Source of the DNA: Cladocopium goreaui | Taxonomy: Eukaryota; Sar; Dinophyceae; Suessiales; Symbiodiniaceae | DNA length: 64,000 bases | Direction: 5' to 3' | Assembly (NCBI GenBank): GCA_947184155.2 | Contig: CAMXCT020003446.1 | Coordinates: 1-64,000 of the forward strand | In this document: positions 42,561 to 50,741 of the stretch, piece after piece | Position numbering within the stretch: position 1 is the stretch's first letter | Layout: every line of letters starts with the position of its first letter | Translations under genes and position numbers: made by a program | The notes under the pieces: generated by a model | The model's input: only the letters and a program-made list of their open reading frames with translations | Told to the model about the DNA's origin: nothing | Database searches by the model: none

Positions 42561-44987
42561 TTAAGAATTAGAACGAATGGAAAGGAATGTTCCAGGAGTG
42601 TCCCTATGAGGAATGTCCCTCTCCATAGACAAGAATATAATGTAGATGTGGAGATGTAAGTATGGATATGTAGATATGGGGATGTAGGTATGGAGATGTA
42701 GATGTGGAGATGTAAGTATAGGTGTGTAGATTTGGAGACGTGTGGATATGAAGGTATGGGTATGTAGGTGTGGAGATGTAGATGTGGAGATGTAAGTCAG
42801 TATGGAGATGTAGATTTGGAGATGTAAGTCCGGATATGTATTCCAACTCCAATGTGAACGTCCGTAACTCGGAAATCTTCCAACGTCCTTTGACAAAGTG
42901 ACAGTTAAAAAAGATTGATGGTAAGGTGTCCACCCTGCCTTTCCATAGGCTTGGCCTGTTTCCATGCCAGCATCCACCAACTCTTTGTAAATGTCGGGCA
43001 AATCATTGACCTTCGCTCCGTACATGCCTAGTCGCTGAGCACCGGTGATCTTCGTCCAAAGCCCATACTTCTTAGCTGTGGTTGCAAAGGCAATGAGGGT
43101 GTCAGGAGTGATGTCGCCTCCAGGGCAGCGAGGGATCACCGAATACGTTCCTGTCTTTTGGATGTTGGCCAGGAATCGGTCGTTGGTGTCCTGAATCTGA
43201 TCTCGTCCCGCTTTCAAGGCATGATCATTCCATAGACTTGACAGAATGGACGCTATGACAGGCTTACACAGTTCACAGCCATCAGAGCAGTCAGGGTTTT
43301 TCCCAACAACTTCAAGAATTTCCTTGAAGGATTTCAGCTCTTTGACCTTAATGATATCGAAGAGCTCTTTCCTGGAGTAGGGGAAGTGAACACATATGCC
43401 AGAAGCACCTGCTTTGCCCAGCTTCTTGAGGGTGTGCGACAGGAGTTTTGGCACTTCACCCACGGGTGTGACACATCCACCGCAACCAGTTCCTGCTTTG
43501 CAAGCCTTCTTGATGAGTGGAATGGTGTAGGCTTCCTTGTCAATGATGGCTTGGCGAACCTGACTCTTAGACAACCCGATGCAGGTGCAGATGGTGCAAT
43601 CATCTGTTAGGCCAGTGCCATCACCACCATCTGAAACTGCGTTGCTGCCTGGAGGTGGCAATTTGAAGGCCAAGGCTACAGGGTCATTGCCAGCAAGATC
43701 GTCCTTTTTGCTGAGCTGAAGCAGTTTGCCATAGTCCTTCGCATCTCCAACCAGAACGCCACCCATCAATTTCGAACCATCTGCGGAGAAGCACAGCCGG
43801 CGATATGTGTCGTTGAGGTCATCCTTGCTGTCAATGAATTTGATGCTTGGATCCTTCCCAGTATATTGGCCCTTGAACCAGAAGTCAGCACTGCGGCCAA
43901 AGGAAGCAACCTCAACACCAAGAAGCTTGAGTTTCGTGCTCAAGTCGCTGGCACGATACACAGATGATCCCGGCCGCAGCAGGTTCAGCACCAATGTTTC
44001 AGCTTGCTCAACACCAGGTGCCCACAAACCGTAGCACATGTTGCCACCGATGGCTGCGACTTCTCCAATGGCATAGATGCTTTCATCAGAGGATCGCAAC
44101 TGAGCGTCCACTTCGACGCCGCCCCTTGCACCCATCTTCAGTCCGCACTGCCTCGCCAACTCGTCACGTGGGCGAACGCCACATGAAACAATCACAAGAT
44201 CAGTGTCCAGGATGGTTGGGGACTCTGCCCCCTTTTCAACTAGCTCTATGCCTGTGACTTTCCCATCATCCAGCACCACGCGCTTGATTTGCACACCACA
44301 ATGCACATGAACACCCAGATCGTTGATCTTCTTCATCAGGACCTGACCAGCAATCTCATTTAATTGGGTTGGCATCAGGTATGGTGCCATTTCCAGGACA
44401 TGGCTTTCCATCTTCAGATCAAACACAGCCTTGGCAGCCTCCAGTCCCAGCAATCCACCACCGATGACCACTGCACGCTTGGCCCCTGACTTGGCCTTCC
44501 CAAGCAGTGCCTCAAGGTCTTCAATGGTGCGGTAGATGAAAACCCCTTCCGGCCTTGAGGCAGGATCATCCGGCCAGTTCACATTTTTTTTCTCTGGGAT
44601 AGTCATTCCTGGCACAGGAGGAACAAAGCAGAAGGAACCAGTCGCCAAAACCAAAATGTCATAGCCAACCACTGTTTGAGTTTCAGCCCCTTTCTGGCTG
44701 GCATAGGACACCTTCTTGGCTTCTCTGTCAATAGACATTGCTCGGCCATAGAGAAGGTTCACTTTGAGTTCCTTCAACTCTTCCTCGGTGACATAGGATA
44801 GTTTCATCTTGTCATGTTTTTCGGCATCCCGGTCCTCAAAGTACTGTGTCAGCATGACTCGGTTGTATGCTGGGCGTGGCTCTTCGCAAAGGACTGAGAT
44901 CTGACAGCCGCTGCTCTCGGCAGTCATCTTCTCAATAAAGGAGTGGCCGATGGGCCCATGGCCGATGACAAGGATAGACTTTGCCAT
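42561..44987 (-). CDS. nirB: NAD(P)H nitrite reductase large subunit, 3'-truncated
   Basis: Assimilatory nitrite reductase (nitrite to ammonium), cytosolic in bacteria. ATG 44987 lies in a favourable GGCGCCATGG context. Visible parts: FAD-binding GHGPIG (residues 9-14); NAD-binding VVIGGGLLGLEAAK (about 173); BFD-type [2Fe-2S] cysteines CTICTC and GTGCGGC (about 460-505); a second NirB-specific CSDGCELCKP segment (about 575); and the first part of the sulfite/nitrite reductase ferredoxin-like half (NDRFLANIQKTGTYSVIPR; GMETGQAYGKA, about 680). Homology stops at about 42946. The remaining 128 codons are satellite-derived, so the four cysteines that bind siroheme and [4Fe-4S] are absent. Either an intron begins here or the 3' end was lost; no later exon is visible down to 30 kb. 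The first 680 codons have no introns. No N-terminal targeting peptide is seen, unless an upstream exon exists. Confidence 0.9.
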   Translation of the reverse strand: MAKSILVIGHGPIGHSFIEKMTAESSGCQISVLCEEPRPAYNRVMLTQYFEDRDAEKHDKMKLSYVTEEELKELKVNLLYGRAMSIDREAKKVSYASQKGAETQTVVGYDILVLATGSFCFVPPVPGMTIPEKKNVNWPDDPASRPEGVFIYRTIEDLEALLGKAKSGAKRAVVIGGGLLGLEAAKAVFDLKMESHVLEMAPYLMPTQLNEIAGQVLMKKINDLGVHVHCGVQIKRVVLDDGKVTGIELVEKGAESPTILDTDLVIVSCGVRPRDELARQCGLKMGARGGVEVDAQLRSSDESIYAIGEVAAIGGNMCYGLWAPGVEQAETLVLNLLRPGSSVYRASDLSTKLKLLGVEVASFGRSADFWFKGQYTGKDPSIKFIDSKDDLNDTYRRLCFSADGSKLMGGVLVGDAKDYGKLLQLSKKDDLAGNDPVALAFKLPPPGSNAVSDGGDGTGLTDDCTICTCIGLSKSQVRQAIIDKEAYTIPLIKKACKAGTGCGGCVTPVGEVPKLLSHTLKKLGKAGASGICVHFPYSRKELFDIIKVKELKSFKEILEVVGKNPDCSDGCELCKPVIASILSSLWNDHALKAGRDQIQDTNDRFLANIQKTGTYSVIPRCPGGDITPDTLIAFATTAKKYGLWTKITGAQRLGMYGAKVNDLPDIYKELVDAGMETGQAYGKAGWTPYHQSFLTVTLSKDVGRFPSYGRSHWSWNTYPDLHLQIYISILTYISTSTSPHLHTHTFISTRLQIYTPILTSPHLHLHTYIPISTYPYLHLHIYIIFLSMERDIPHRDTPGTFLSIRSNS
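42600..42850. repeat. GGAGATGTAGATGTGGAGAT minisatellite
   Basis: Irregular 6- and 12-bp units of TGTAGATGTGGAGA. It is read through by the minus-strand nirB frame and produces the spurious Thr/His/Ile/Pro tail of that ORF. Confidence 0.85.
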
Positions 44988-45099
44988 GGCGCCAAGTCGT
45001 CCCTTCCGAGCGTTGACAACGCTTTTTTGCCAGACTTGATTGAAATGTCTGGCAAGTGAAACCTTTTCAACATGCAGTTTTTAGGAGATTGCATCTGGG

Positions 45100-45390
45100 A
45101 AGAAAATCACTCAAAAATTCAAAAATGCCCGCAGAACCAAACGTTCGCCCACACCTCAATTAAGCAAGGATATAAATCCTAAATCATCCACCCCTCTCAA
45201 GCAATACGTACAAGGGTCTTTATATAACTAAGGAAAGATATAAACCCGCCACACCCCTCAGCAATACGTGCGCGCAGAAGGGTCTTATGATGGTGATATT
45301 ATGTCAAATAACACATTTTAGGAAGGATATAAATCAACCACACCCCTCAAACAACACGTACAAAGGTCTTTTAATATAACTGTCGAAGGA
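45100..45390. repeat. three diverged GGATATAAATC..CACCCCTC repeats upstream of nirB
   Basis: (A)AGGATATAAATC, CCACCCCTC and ACGTACAA(A/G)GGTCTTT recur at about 45168, 45235 and 45322. They lie in the 5' flank of nirB, so a regulatory role is conceivable but unsupported. Confidence 0.6.
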
Positions 45391-45720
45391 TGGCCGTTTT
45401 GTGGGAGAAAACATAGGCTCCGGAACATTCTTGGCCATCCCAGAAATTTACGCCAAGAACCCTTCGCAAACTTTGTGGGGGTGCGTGGAAAGGAAGGGCC
45501 GTTTCGTGCGAGAAAACTTAGGTTCCGGGCAAACGTCCGGATCTGCGCGCGAAAATGGAGGATTCCTCGCAAAATCTCTGTGTTTCGGACCTTCAAGAGC
45601 TGAAATATTAAAGTTTTGGTTTTTGGGCCTTCAAGAGTTCAAAACATGAAGAAAGGGCAACTCTGCGTGGTTTATCTGGGCTCAGAAGTATCCATTTTGT
45701 GGCAAAACCATTGTATGGCA
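45391..45720. repeat. diverged GTGGGAGAAAACATAGG(C/T)TCCGG repeats
   Basis: Imperfect copies around 45398, 45492 and 45550 (TTTCGTGCGAGAAAACTTAG type). No gene seen. Confidence 0.45.
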
Positions 45721-45944
45721 CGTGCCTTCAAATGGAGAAGAGACTGGAAACAAGGGGGGGCCTGAGAACCCAAAAGCAAAACGACAGCAAACAAATTTGA
45801 GTAATACTGATAATTGGTTTATTTATTTTTCGCCTCTTGCCAGCTTCTTTTTAGAAGATGAACATTATGGACGCATTCACTGCAAATTTCATCTTTCCCC
45901 ACCTGCCAGGTGAGGGTTGTTTGATTTTATCAGAGTTGTTCTCC

Positions 45945-46035
45945 TCGGCTAGCTGTCCTCCTCGTCCTCGTCCTCCTCCTCCTCCTCGTCCTCCGCCTTC
46001 TCCTCCTCCTCTGCCTCCTCCTCCAGTTTCTCCTC
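45945..46035. repeat. CCTCCTC-rich tract
   Basis: CTCCTC/GTCCTC triplet variants; Pro-rich ORFs are by-products. Confidence 0.8.
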
Positions 46036-46108
46036 GATCATGTCTGCATCAACTTCCTCCTCAACTTCCGCCTTGCCAACTCTTCGCCAAGCTCTTTGCC
46101 AACTTCCC

Positions 46109-46300
46109 AGCTCAGTGTGCACCGCTGGACCTCAACCTGGGACCAAACCAGCTCAGTGTGCACCGCTGGACCTCAACCTGGGACCAAACCAGCTCAGTGT
46201 GCACCGCTGGACCTCAACCTGGGACCTTCCCAGCTCAGTGTGCACCGCTGGACCTCAACCTGGGACCTTCCCAGCTCAGTGTGCACTGCTGGACCTCAAC
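46109..46300. repeat. 41-bp tandem repeat, about 5 copies
   Basis: CAGCTCAGTGTGCACCGCTG and GACCTCAACCTGGGACC repeat at a 41-bp period. Third-frame peptides with the repeat QLSVHRWTSTWD are artefacts. Confidence 0.95.
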
Positions 46301-46505
46301 GGCCAGATAGAATACCAGAAGATATGCCAGATAGAGTGTTAGAAGATATGTCAGATAGAATGCCATAAGATATGCCAGAACATATTGCAGAAGATATGCC
46401 AGGTAGAATGCCAGAAGATATGCCAGATAGAATGCCAGAAGATATGCTAGATAAAATGCCAGAAGATATGTCAGATAGAATGCCAGAAGATTTGCCAGTA
46501 ACAAA
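46301..46505. repeat. 24-bp tandem repeat AGATATGCCAGATAGAATGC
   Basis: About eight units ending CAGA. 24 is a multiple of 3, so one frame gives a periodic MPEDMPDR peptide; no independent evidence of coding. Confidence 0.9.
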
Positions 46506-46639
46506 ACGTATAAATATCATGGTGGGGATAACTCGAAGTAAAGTAATTCAGCGCTGCGCGGAAACATTGAGTGACAGTGTGCAATAGCCAAGCAAGCTCA
46601 TTTGAGCACGGTCATGCGACGGCGGCTGATTTCCAAATC

Positions 46640-46855
46640 AACCTCTCACCTCTCCTTTCCTTTCCCTTCCTTCCCTTCCTTTTCCGTCCTTTCCCTTCCT
46701 TTCCCTTCCTTTTCCGTCCTTTCCCTGCCTTTCCCTTTCTTTCCCTTTCTTTCCCTTCCTTTCCCTTCCTTTCCCTTCCCTTTTCCTTCCTTTCCCATCC
46801 TTTCCCTTCCTTTCCCTTCCTGTCCCTTCCTTTCCCTTCCTTTCCCTGTCTTTCC
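46640..46855. repeat. polypyrimidine TTTCCCTTCC repeat
   Basis: About twenty 10-bp units on the plus strand, followed by CCGTCCGCAACC words at 46885-46915. The same two motifs adjoin at 62400-64000. Confidence 0.95.
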
Positions 46856-46939
46856 CGAATGCGTAGCAAGGGTTCCCGTTGCCCAACCGTCCGCAACCAC
46901 TCGCAACCGTCCGCGCGATTGCTATATGGCCGTGCCTCT

Positions 46940-47426
46940 GGTAAGTTCTCCAAAAGGGGTAATTTTTGCGTTTCGCGTGGCAGGCGTGGCACTTTGTGAC
47001 ATTCAGACGTGTTTTGTAACGTGTCGAAAGTCATTGTGTGTGGCAGGCGCAATACTTTTGCGACGTTTTCAGAAGATGCGTTGCAGTTTTCGTGGCAGGC
47101 GCAGCACTTTGGACGTGTCCATCGTCATTTTGCGTGGCAGGCGTAGCACTTTAGACGCGTAGTGTTGCGTGTTTTTTACGAGGCGCATTGGCAGGGCTGC
47201 GTCAAGTGGCGACAAGGTGCAGATTCCGTGGCAGACGTGGCATTTTGTGAGATGTGCTGAAAATTGACGGAAGCCTCCCACGAAACATCGATTTTGAGGT
47301 AGCAAATTTAAAGGCTCGTACGAAAACTCGTGGGAAAATTTTGAAGCTACAAAGTGTGAAAATTGGAGGAAGTCTCGCACGAAAGGCTCGTTTTGATGCT
47401 CCCACATCTCTCGTCTCAAGTCTCTG
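46940..47426. repeat. GCGTGGCAGGCGTGGCACTT-type repeats, left flank of the retroelement
   Basis: Irregular copies at about 46975, 47040, 47092 and 47132, then sequence up to CAAGTCTCTG at 47426, which is the host side of the retrotransposon junction. The right flank has the same word at about 60838. Confidence 0.65.
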
Positions 47427-47528
47427 GTTTGGACCCTTTGGGTTTCCCTAGAAGCAAAACTACCGCTGCGCGCCCAAACATGTTTTTGCGCGCGAAAGGG
47501 CTGAAAAGGTCTTTGCCCCTTGGGCTCA
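47427..47528 (-). repeat. split direct repeat B2 (3' end of the retroelement)
   Basis: 102 bp identical to 47619-47720. Begins (plus strand) GTTTGGACCCTTTGGG and ends CCTTGGGCTCA. Separated from A2 by a 15-bp G-rich spacer (47529-47543). Confidence 0.93.
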
Positions 47529-47543
47529 GGGGGTGGGGGGGTG

Positions 47544-47622
47544 GGCTACCTTGAGCCCAAAACTAAGGTAAACCCTGTTTAGGTCAAAACCTAGAGCGCG
47601 CTACACTAAGCTCCTACAGTTT
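47544..47622 (-). repeat. split direct repeat A2
   Basis: 79 bp identical to 60676-60754 (GGCTACCTTGAGCC through CTCCTACAGTTT). Overlaps B1 by the 4-bp core GTTT at 47619-47622. Confidence 0.93.
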
Positions 47623-47720
47623 GGACCCTTTGGGTTTCCCTAGAAGCAAAACTACCGCTGCGCGCCCAAACATGTTTTTGCGCGCGAAAGGGCTGAAAAG
47701 GTCTTTGCCCCTTGGGCTCA
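47619..47720 (-). repeat. split direct repeat B1
   Basis: Second copy of the 102-bp B repeat, directly abutting A2 at the GTTT core, as expected for an A1-B1-A2-B2 arrangement. Confidence 0.93.
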
Positions 47721-47837
47721 TCCCCCTCCCGCCATTTCGGCACTTGCAAGGGCAACTGCCCGGGCGCGAAACGCGCCTCGGGCCTGTTGGCAGCGAGCCC
47801 GGGCGACACAGGGCCGCCGTGGCACAAAATTGGGTCT

Positions 47838-50741
47838 TCACGTCGGTGCTAGGTCAGTGTTCAACATAGATGCTGCCATTCCCCGGGAATATTCCCGGTC
47901 TTCCCACAAATAGGAATGGAATGCGTCGCTCGCCCAACGTCCAAACCTTCTCACAACAGATGCGTCTTTGAATGCCGTCCATAGCGCGCTTGCACCACCA
48001 AAACGTAATGAGTGCGAACCAATTGTTCCGCCCACACCACATTGGCAAGCGGCTTCTCTCAGCAGCATCTGAATCGCTTCCCTTTGGATTCCCTCTCCCG
48101 AGGGAGTTCTAAAGAGTGGCTCCGTGGCTTCGCAGCCGCCCAGATATCTCTCCGGAAATTTCTGGAACAGCTGGACAACCGACTCTACTGGGCAGACTTG
48201 GTTTCCAGTCCGGTAGTGATTGCGATTTGTCTCCAAGTTGTAATTGGTCTTGCTGCCGACGAGCTTGACCCGAACTTCATCGGCCTCTGCCAGGTTGCTG
48301 ATAGTGCACAGGTTACCATGGGAGTACAGCAGTACCTGGTGGCCCTTCAGGTGTCTCGAGAGAGGAAGGTAACCAAGGGGAAGGAATTCAGAGGCCCTCA
48401 ACAGAAAGAAGAACCCAAGGCAGATCCCAGCCCACAGGAGCACAGACTCCGGGCTCGAAGACGAGCCACGGAGGCGATCATGCAGATAGTTGAGCATCCT
48501 GGGGGTCACTGGCGCCCTCCTTTCAGGAACCTTGTAACGCCTTCGTAGGCCTGCCAGTGCCATGGCAACTCTTCCTCGGCCTTCCAAGGGATCTTCCATG
48601 CCGAGCGAAAGGTGGACGCTGCGCACTGCGGCCAGCCGAAGCTTCAGCGTTCCCGGTGCGCGCCCTTCATTGCAGGCACAGTGCAGGAGAAAGTCGATGA
48701 GGAGTGTTTCTTCTGTCTTATTGCTTGAGGGGCCAGTGAGAATCCAACTGACTCCTCTACGAGCGCAAAAAAGCCTCCACCACTTAAGTTGAGATTCATA
48801 AGTCCGCCGGGTGGAGATGGCGAGGCGATCAAGAGCGACACGAATGGCTTCCTCGTGATAATCTTCTTTGCATTTCAAGCGTAGGCCCAGCGTGGGTCCA
48901 GTCGTCCCTTGCGCCGCCCTAGCAGCCTGAGGGCTACCCAGCCGCCTCGGCTTCTCGAGACTCTGTTTCTTACCCGTGGCTTGACTGGTGGGAGATCCGG
49001 CAGCCGCGAGGGACTCGTGGTAGGGTTCGAATCGGACCTTGCGGCCCCTAGGACCCCCCACACGGGTCTTTTCCTGACCTTCTTGTGGGTCCCCGCAAGG
49101 TTCACCCCAGTGCCAGCAGACCCCAGCCAGGTACAGACCCAGTGCCACCGCCAGCAAGAGCCAATGCGCGATGGCGTGATTCGTGTCCCTTTCAGCATCG
49201 TTGTTGCGCCCTGGGCCTCGTATCGAGCCACGAGACTGGGACGGTGCGGCAACTCTTGCACACTCTTGGCAAGGGGCGAATCGCACCACGTTCCTTCCTC
49301 GGGTATGCCCACACCGCGGTTTGTGCCAGCGGGCCCCGCTCCAGGTGGCTTCCACGCTCCCCTGGTAGTCATCGACTTCGGAGATGGTCACGCAGTCTTG
49401 GCATGCTTCAAGCCAAAGGGTAGAAGCATCCGTGCGGGGGCAACCTTCTTTGTGCCAGTTTGCTCTGCGGCGGTCAAGACCCCTTTGGGACGGGCGCAGG
49501 CTCCTTCGCCGAGGATTGTCCGGTGCCGGGCTCGAAGTCGAGCCTCGGCTACCGCGACGGTGGACCTCCGTGGCGCTACTGGTTGAGGCGTGCCTGCCAG
49601 CCGCAACTTCATGCCGGTGGGGGGCTCTGGGAAGGTTGTCCCTTGGCGAGAGAGCCAATGGGTCGGTCCTTGCGGGACTGGGGGCAAGGCTGTTTCGGCA
49701 TGATCCCCAGGCAAGGCCTAAAAGAATTCCGGTGAGGAGAACGAGGCCGAGCAGAACTGTCCCCTCGGAAATTAAATTTGGGGGCAACCTAGCCCCAGCG
49801 AGGACCATAGCATGGTCGTTCTCTTGCCCATGGAAATGTGCGATCGCGTGGTTGGTATCACGCTCCGCATCATCATTGCGCGTGGGCGACAAGGCTCCCT
49901 CCGGCACAGCCCGAGCTTCCGCTTCCTTTGCAGCCCGGTTTCTCTTCTTCGTGGCTTTTCTTTGGCGGGAGTCCGGTGCCCTACGGTATTTGGGCGCCGC
50001 CCCCCTTCCTTGTTCCCTCAGATGTTCCCGAAACTCAGCTATTTCCCTCCGAGCCGCCTGCTGTCGTGCTTCTTCGGCTCCCTCGGGTGTTTCGATTGGT
50101 TCGTGCTTGGTGCTTCCTTCCGAAGGGGCGCCTCTCTGAAGTCCCTCCCTGTGAGCCTGGGCCCGCAAACGCGCCTTTTCTCGGCGGCGCGCCACCCAGA
50201 CGCTGACTCCTGCTTCAATTTCCGAAGTGAGACGGTCCGAACTGAGGACCTTGGCGGTCTTGGAGGGTCGAGCTGGGTTGAATCGTTCAAGCTTTCTCAT
50301 GTACTCGCCCTGGCTATCCAGAGTTTCCAGATACCGGGAGTCTTCTTCTTCACATTGGCGAACCCTGTGCGTCTCAGCTTCAAGGGCTTCCTTGATTCCT
50401 TCGGCGGCTTCCTTTCGCTGCTGGGTGAGGCGTTCCAGGTCTTCAACTAGAGCCGCTTTCTCGCCTCCCGACCCTTCCGCTTCCTTCAAGGCACTTTGGA
50501 GGTTCTCCCAGTTGGCAGTGTCGGCCTCAGCGAGGGCCTGGAGCAGTTTGACCTTTCCCGTGCCAAGCTTGAGACCCTGCGCCGGGACCAGTTTTCGCTC
50601 CTCCTGGGGTTGCCCGGGCTCTACTCTACCAACCGGCCGATACCTTGCGGGGAGCCCGATGGGCGAGTCCTCCTCTGAATCCTCTGCGGGCGGAGGTTTG
50701 ACCCGTTCCAGCTGGGAAGGCCCTCGGGTTCCGCACCCTGC
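47838..50741 (-). CDS. retroelement ORF3: tyrosine recombinase with N-terminal extension
   Basis: The catalytic domain of the phage-integrase (tyrosine recombinase) family occupies the last 300 residues: a core-binding start STRRTYESQLKWWRLFC (about 48770-48820), catalytic Arg I in LLRASEFLPL (about 48395), the box II HSLRFGG (about 48005; H and R), and the nucleophile region RRFGRWASDAFHSYL (about 47910; Tyr in HSYL). It integrates a circular DNA intermediate at the GTTT core. The frame is open from 50741, overlapping pol by 121 nt in its -1 frame, with no ATG until 50300; either a frameshift or that ATG is used. The unusual N-terminal extension has coiled coil, two hydrophobic segments (LLGLVLLTGILLGLAW; LLLAVALGLYLAGVCW), a duplicated NNDAERDTNHAIAH word and two WHK-x-C...CQ-x-C zinc-like motifs. 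Confidence 0.88.
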   Translation of the reverse strand, partial: AGCGTRGPSQLERVKPPPAEDSEEDSPIGLPARYRPVGRVEPGQPQEERKLVPAQGLKLGTGKVKLLQALAEADTANWENLQSALKEAEGSGGEKAALVEDLERLTQQRKEAAEGIKEALEAETHRVRQCEEEDSRYLETLDSQGEYMRKLERFNPARPSKTAKVLSSDRLTSEIEAGVSVWVARRREKARLRAQAHREGLQRGAPSEGSTKHEPIETPEGAEEARQQAARREIAEFREHLREQGRGAAPKYRRAPDSRQRKATKKRNRAAKEAEARAVPEGALSPTRNDDAERDTNHAIAHFHGQENDHAMVLAGARLPPNLISEGTVLLGLVLLTGILLGLAWGSCRNSLAPSPARTDPLALSPRDNLPRAPHRHEVAAGRHASTSSATEVHRRGSRGSTSSPAPDNPRRRSLRPSQRGLDRRRANWHKEGCPRTDASTLWLEACQDCVTISEVDDYQGSVEATWSGARWHKPRCGHTRGRNVVRFAPCQECARVAAPSQSRGSIRGPGRNNDAERDTNHAIAHWLLLAVALGLYLAGVCWHWGEPCGDPQEGQEKTRVGGPRGRKVRFEPYHESLAAAGSPTSQATGKKQSLEKPRRLGSPQAARAAQGTTGPTLGLRLKCKEDYHEEAIRVALDRLAISTRRTYESQLKWWRLFCARRGVSWILTGPSSNKTEETLLIDFLLHCACNEGRAPGTLKLRLAAVRSVHLSLGMEDPLEGRGRVAMALAGLRRRYKVPERRAPVTPRMLNYLHDRLRGSSSSPESVLLWAGICLGFFFLLRASEFLPLGYLPLSRHLKGHQVLLYSHGNLCTISNLAEADEVRVKLVGSKTNYNLETNRNHYRTGNQVCPVESVVQLFQKFPERYLGGCEATEPLFRTPSGEGIQREAIQMLLREAACQCGVGGTIGSHSLRFGGASALWTAFKDASVVRRFGRWASDAFHSYLWEDREYSRGMAASMLNTDLAPT

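Noticed and set aside
42561-42945. Thr/His/Ile/Pro-rich C-terminus of the nirB frame as a real domain
   Set aside because: It is read-through of the GGAGATGTAGATG minisatellite after homology to NirB ends.
42561-44987. Bacterial contamination as the source of nirB
   Set aside because: It lies within a continuous scaffold between eukaryotic satellites and mobile elements; horizontal origin of the gene remains possible.
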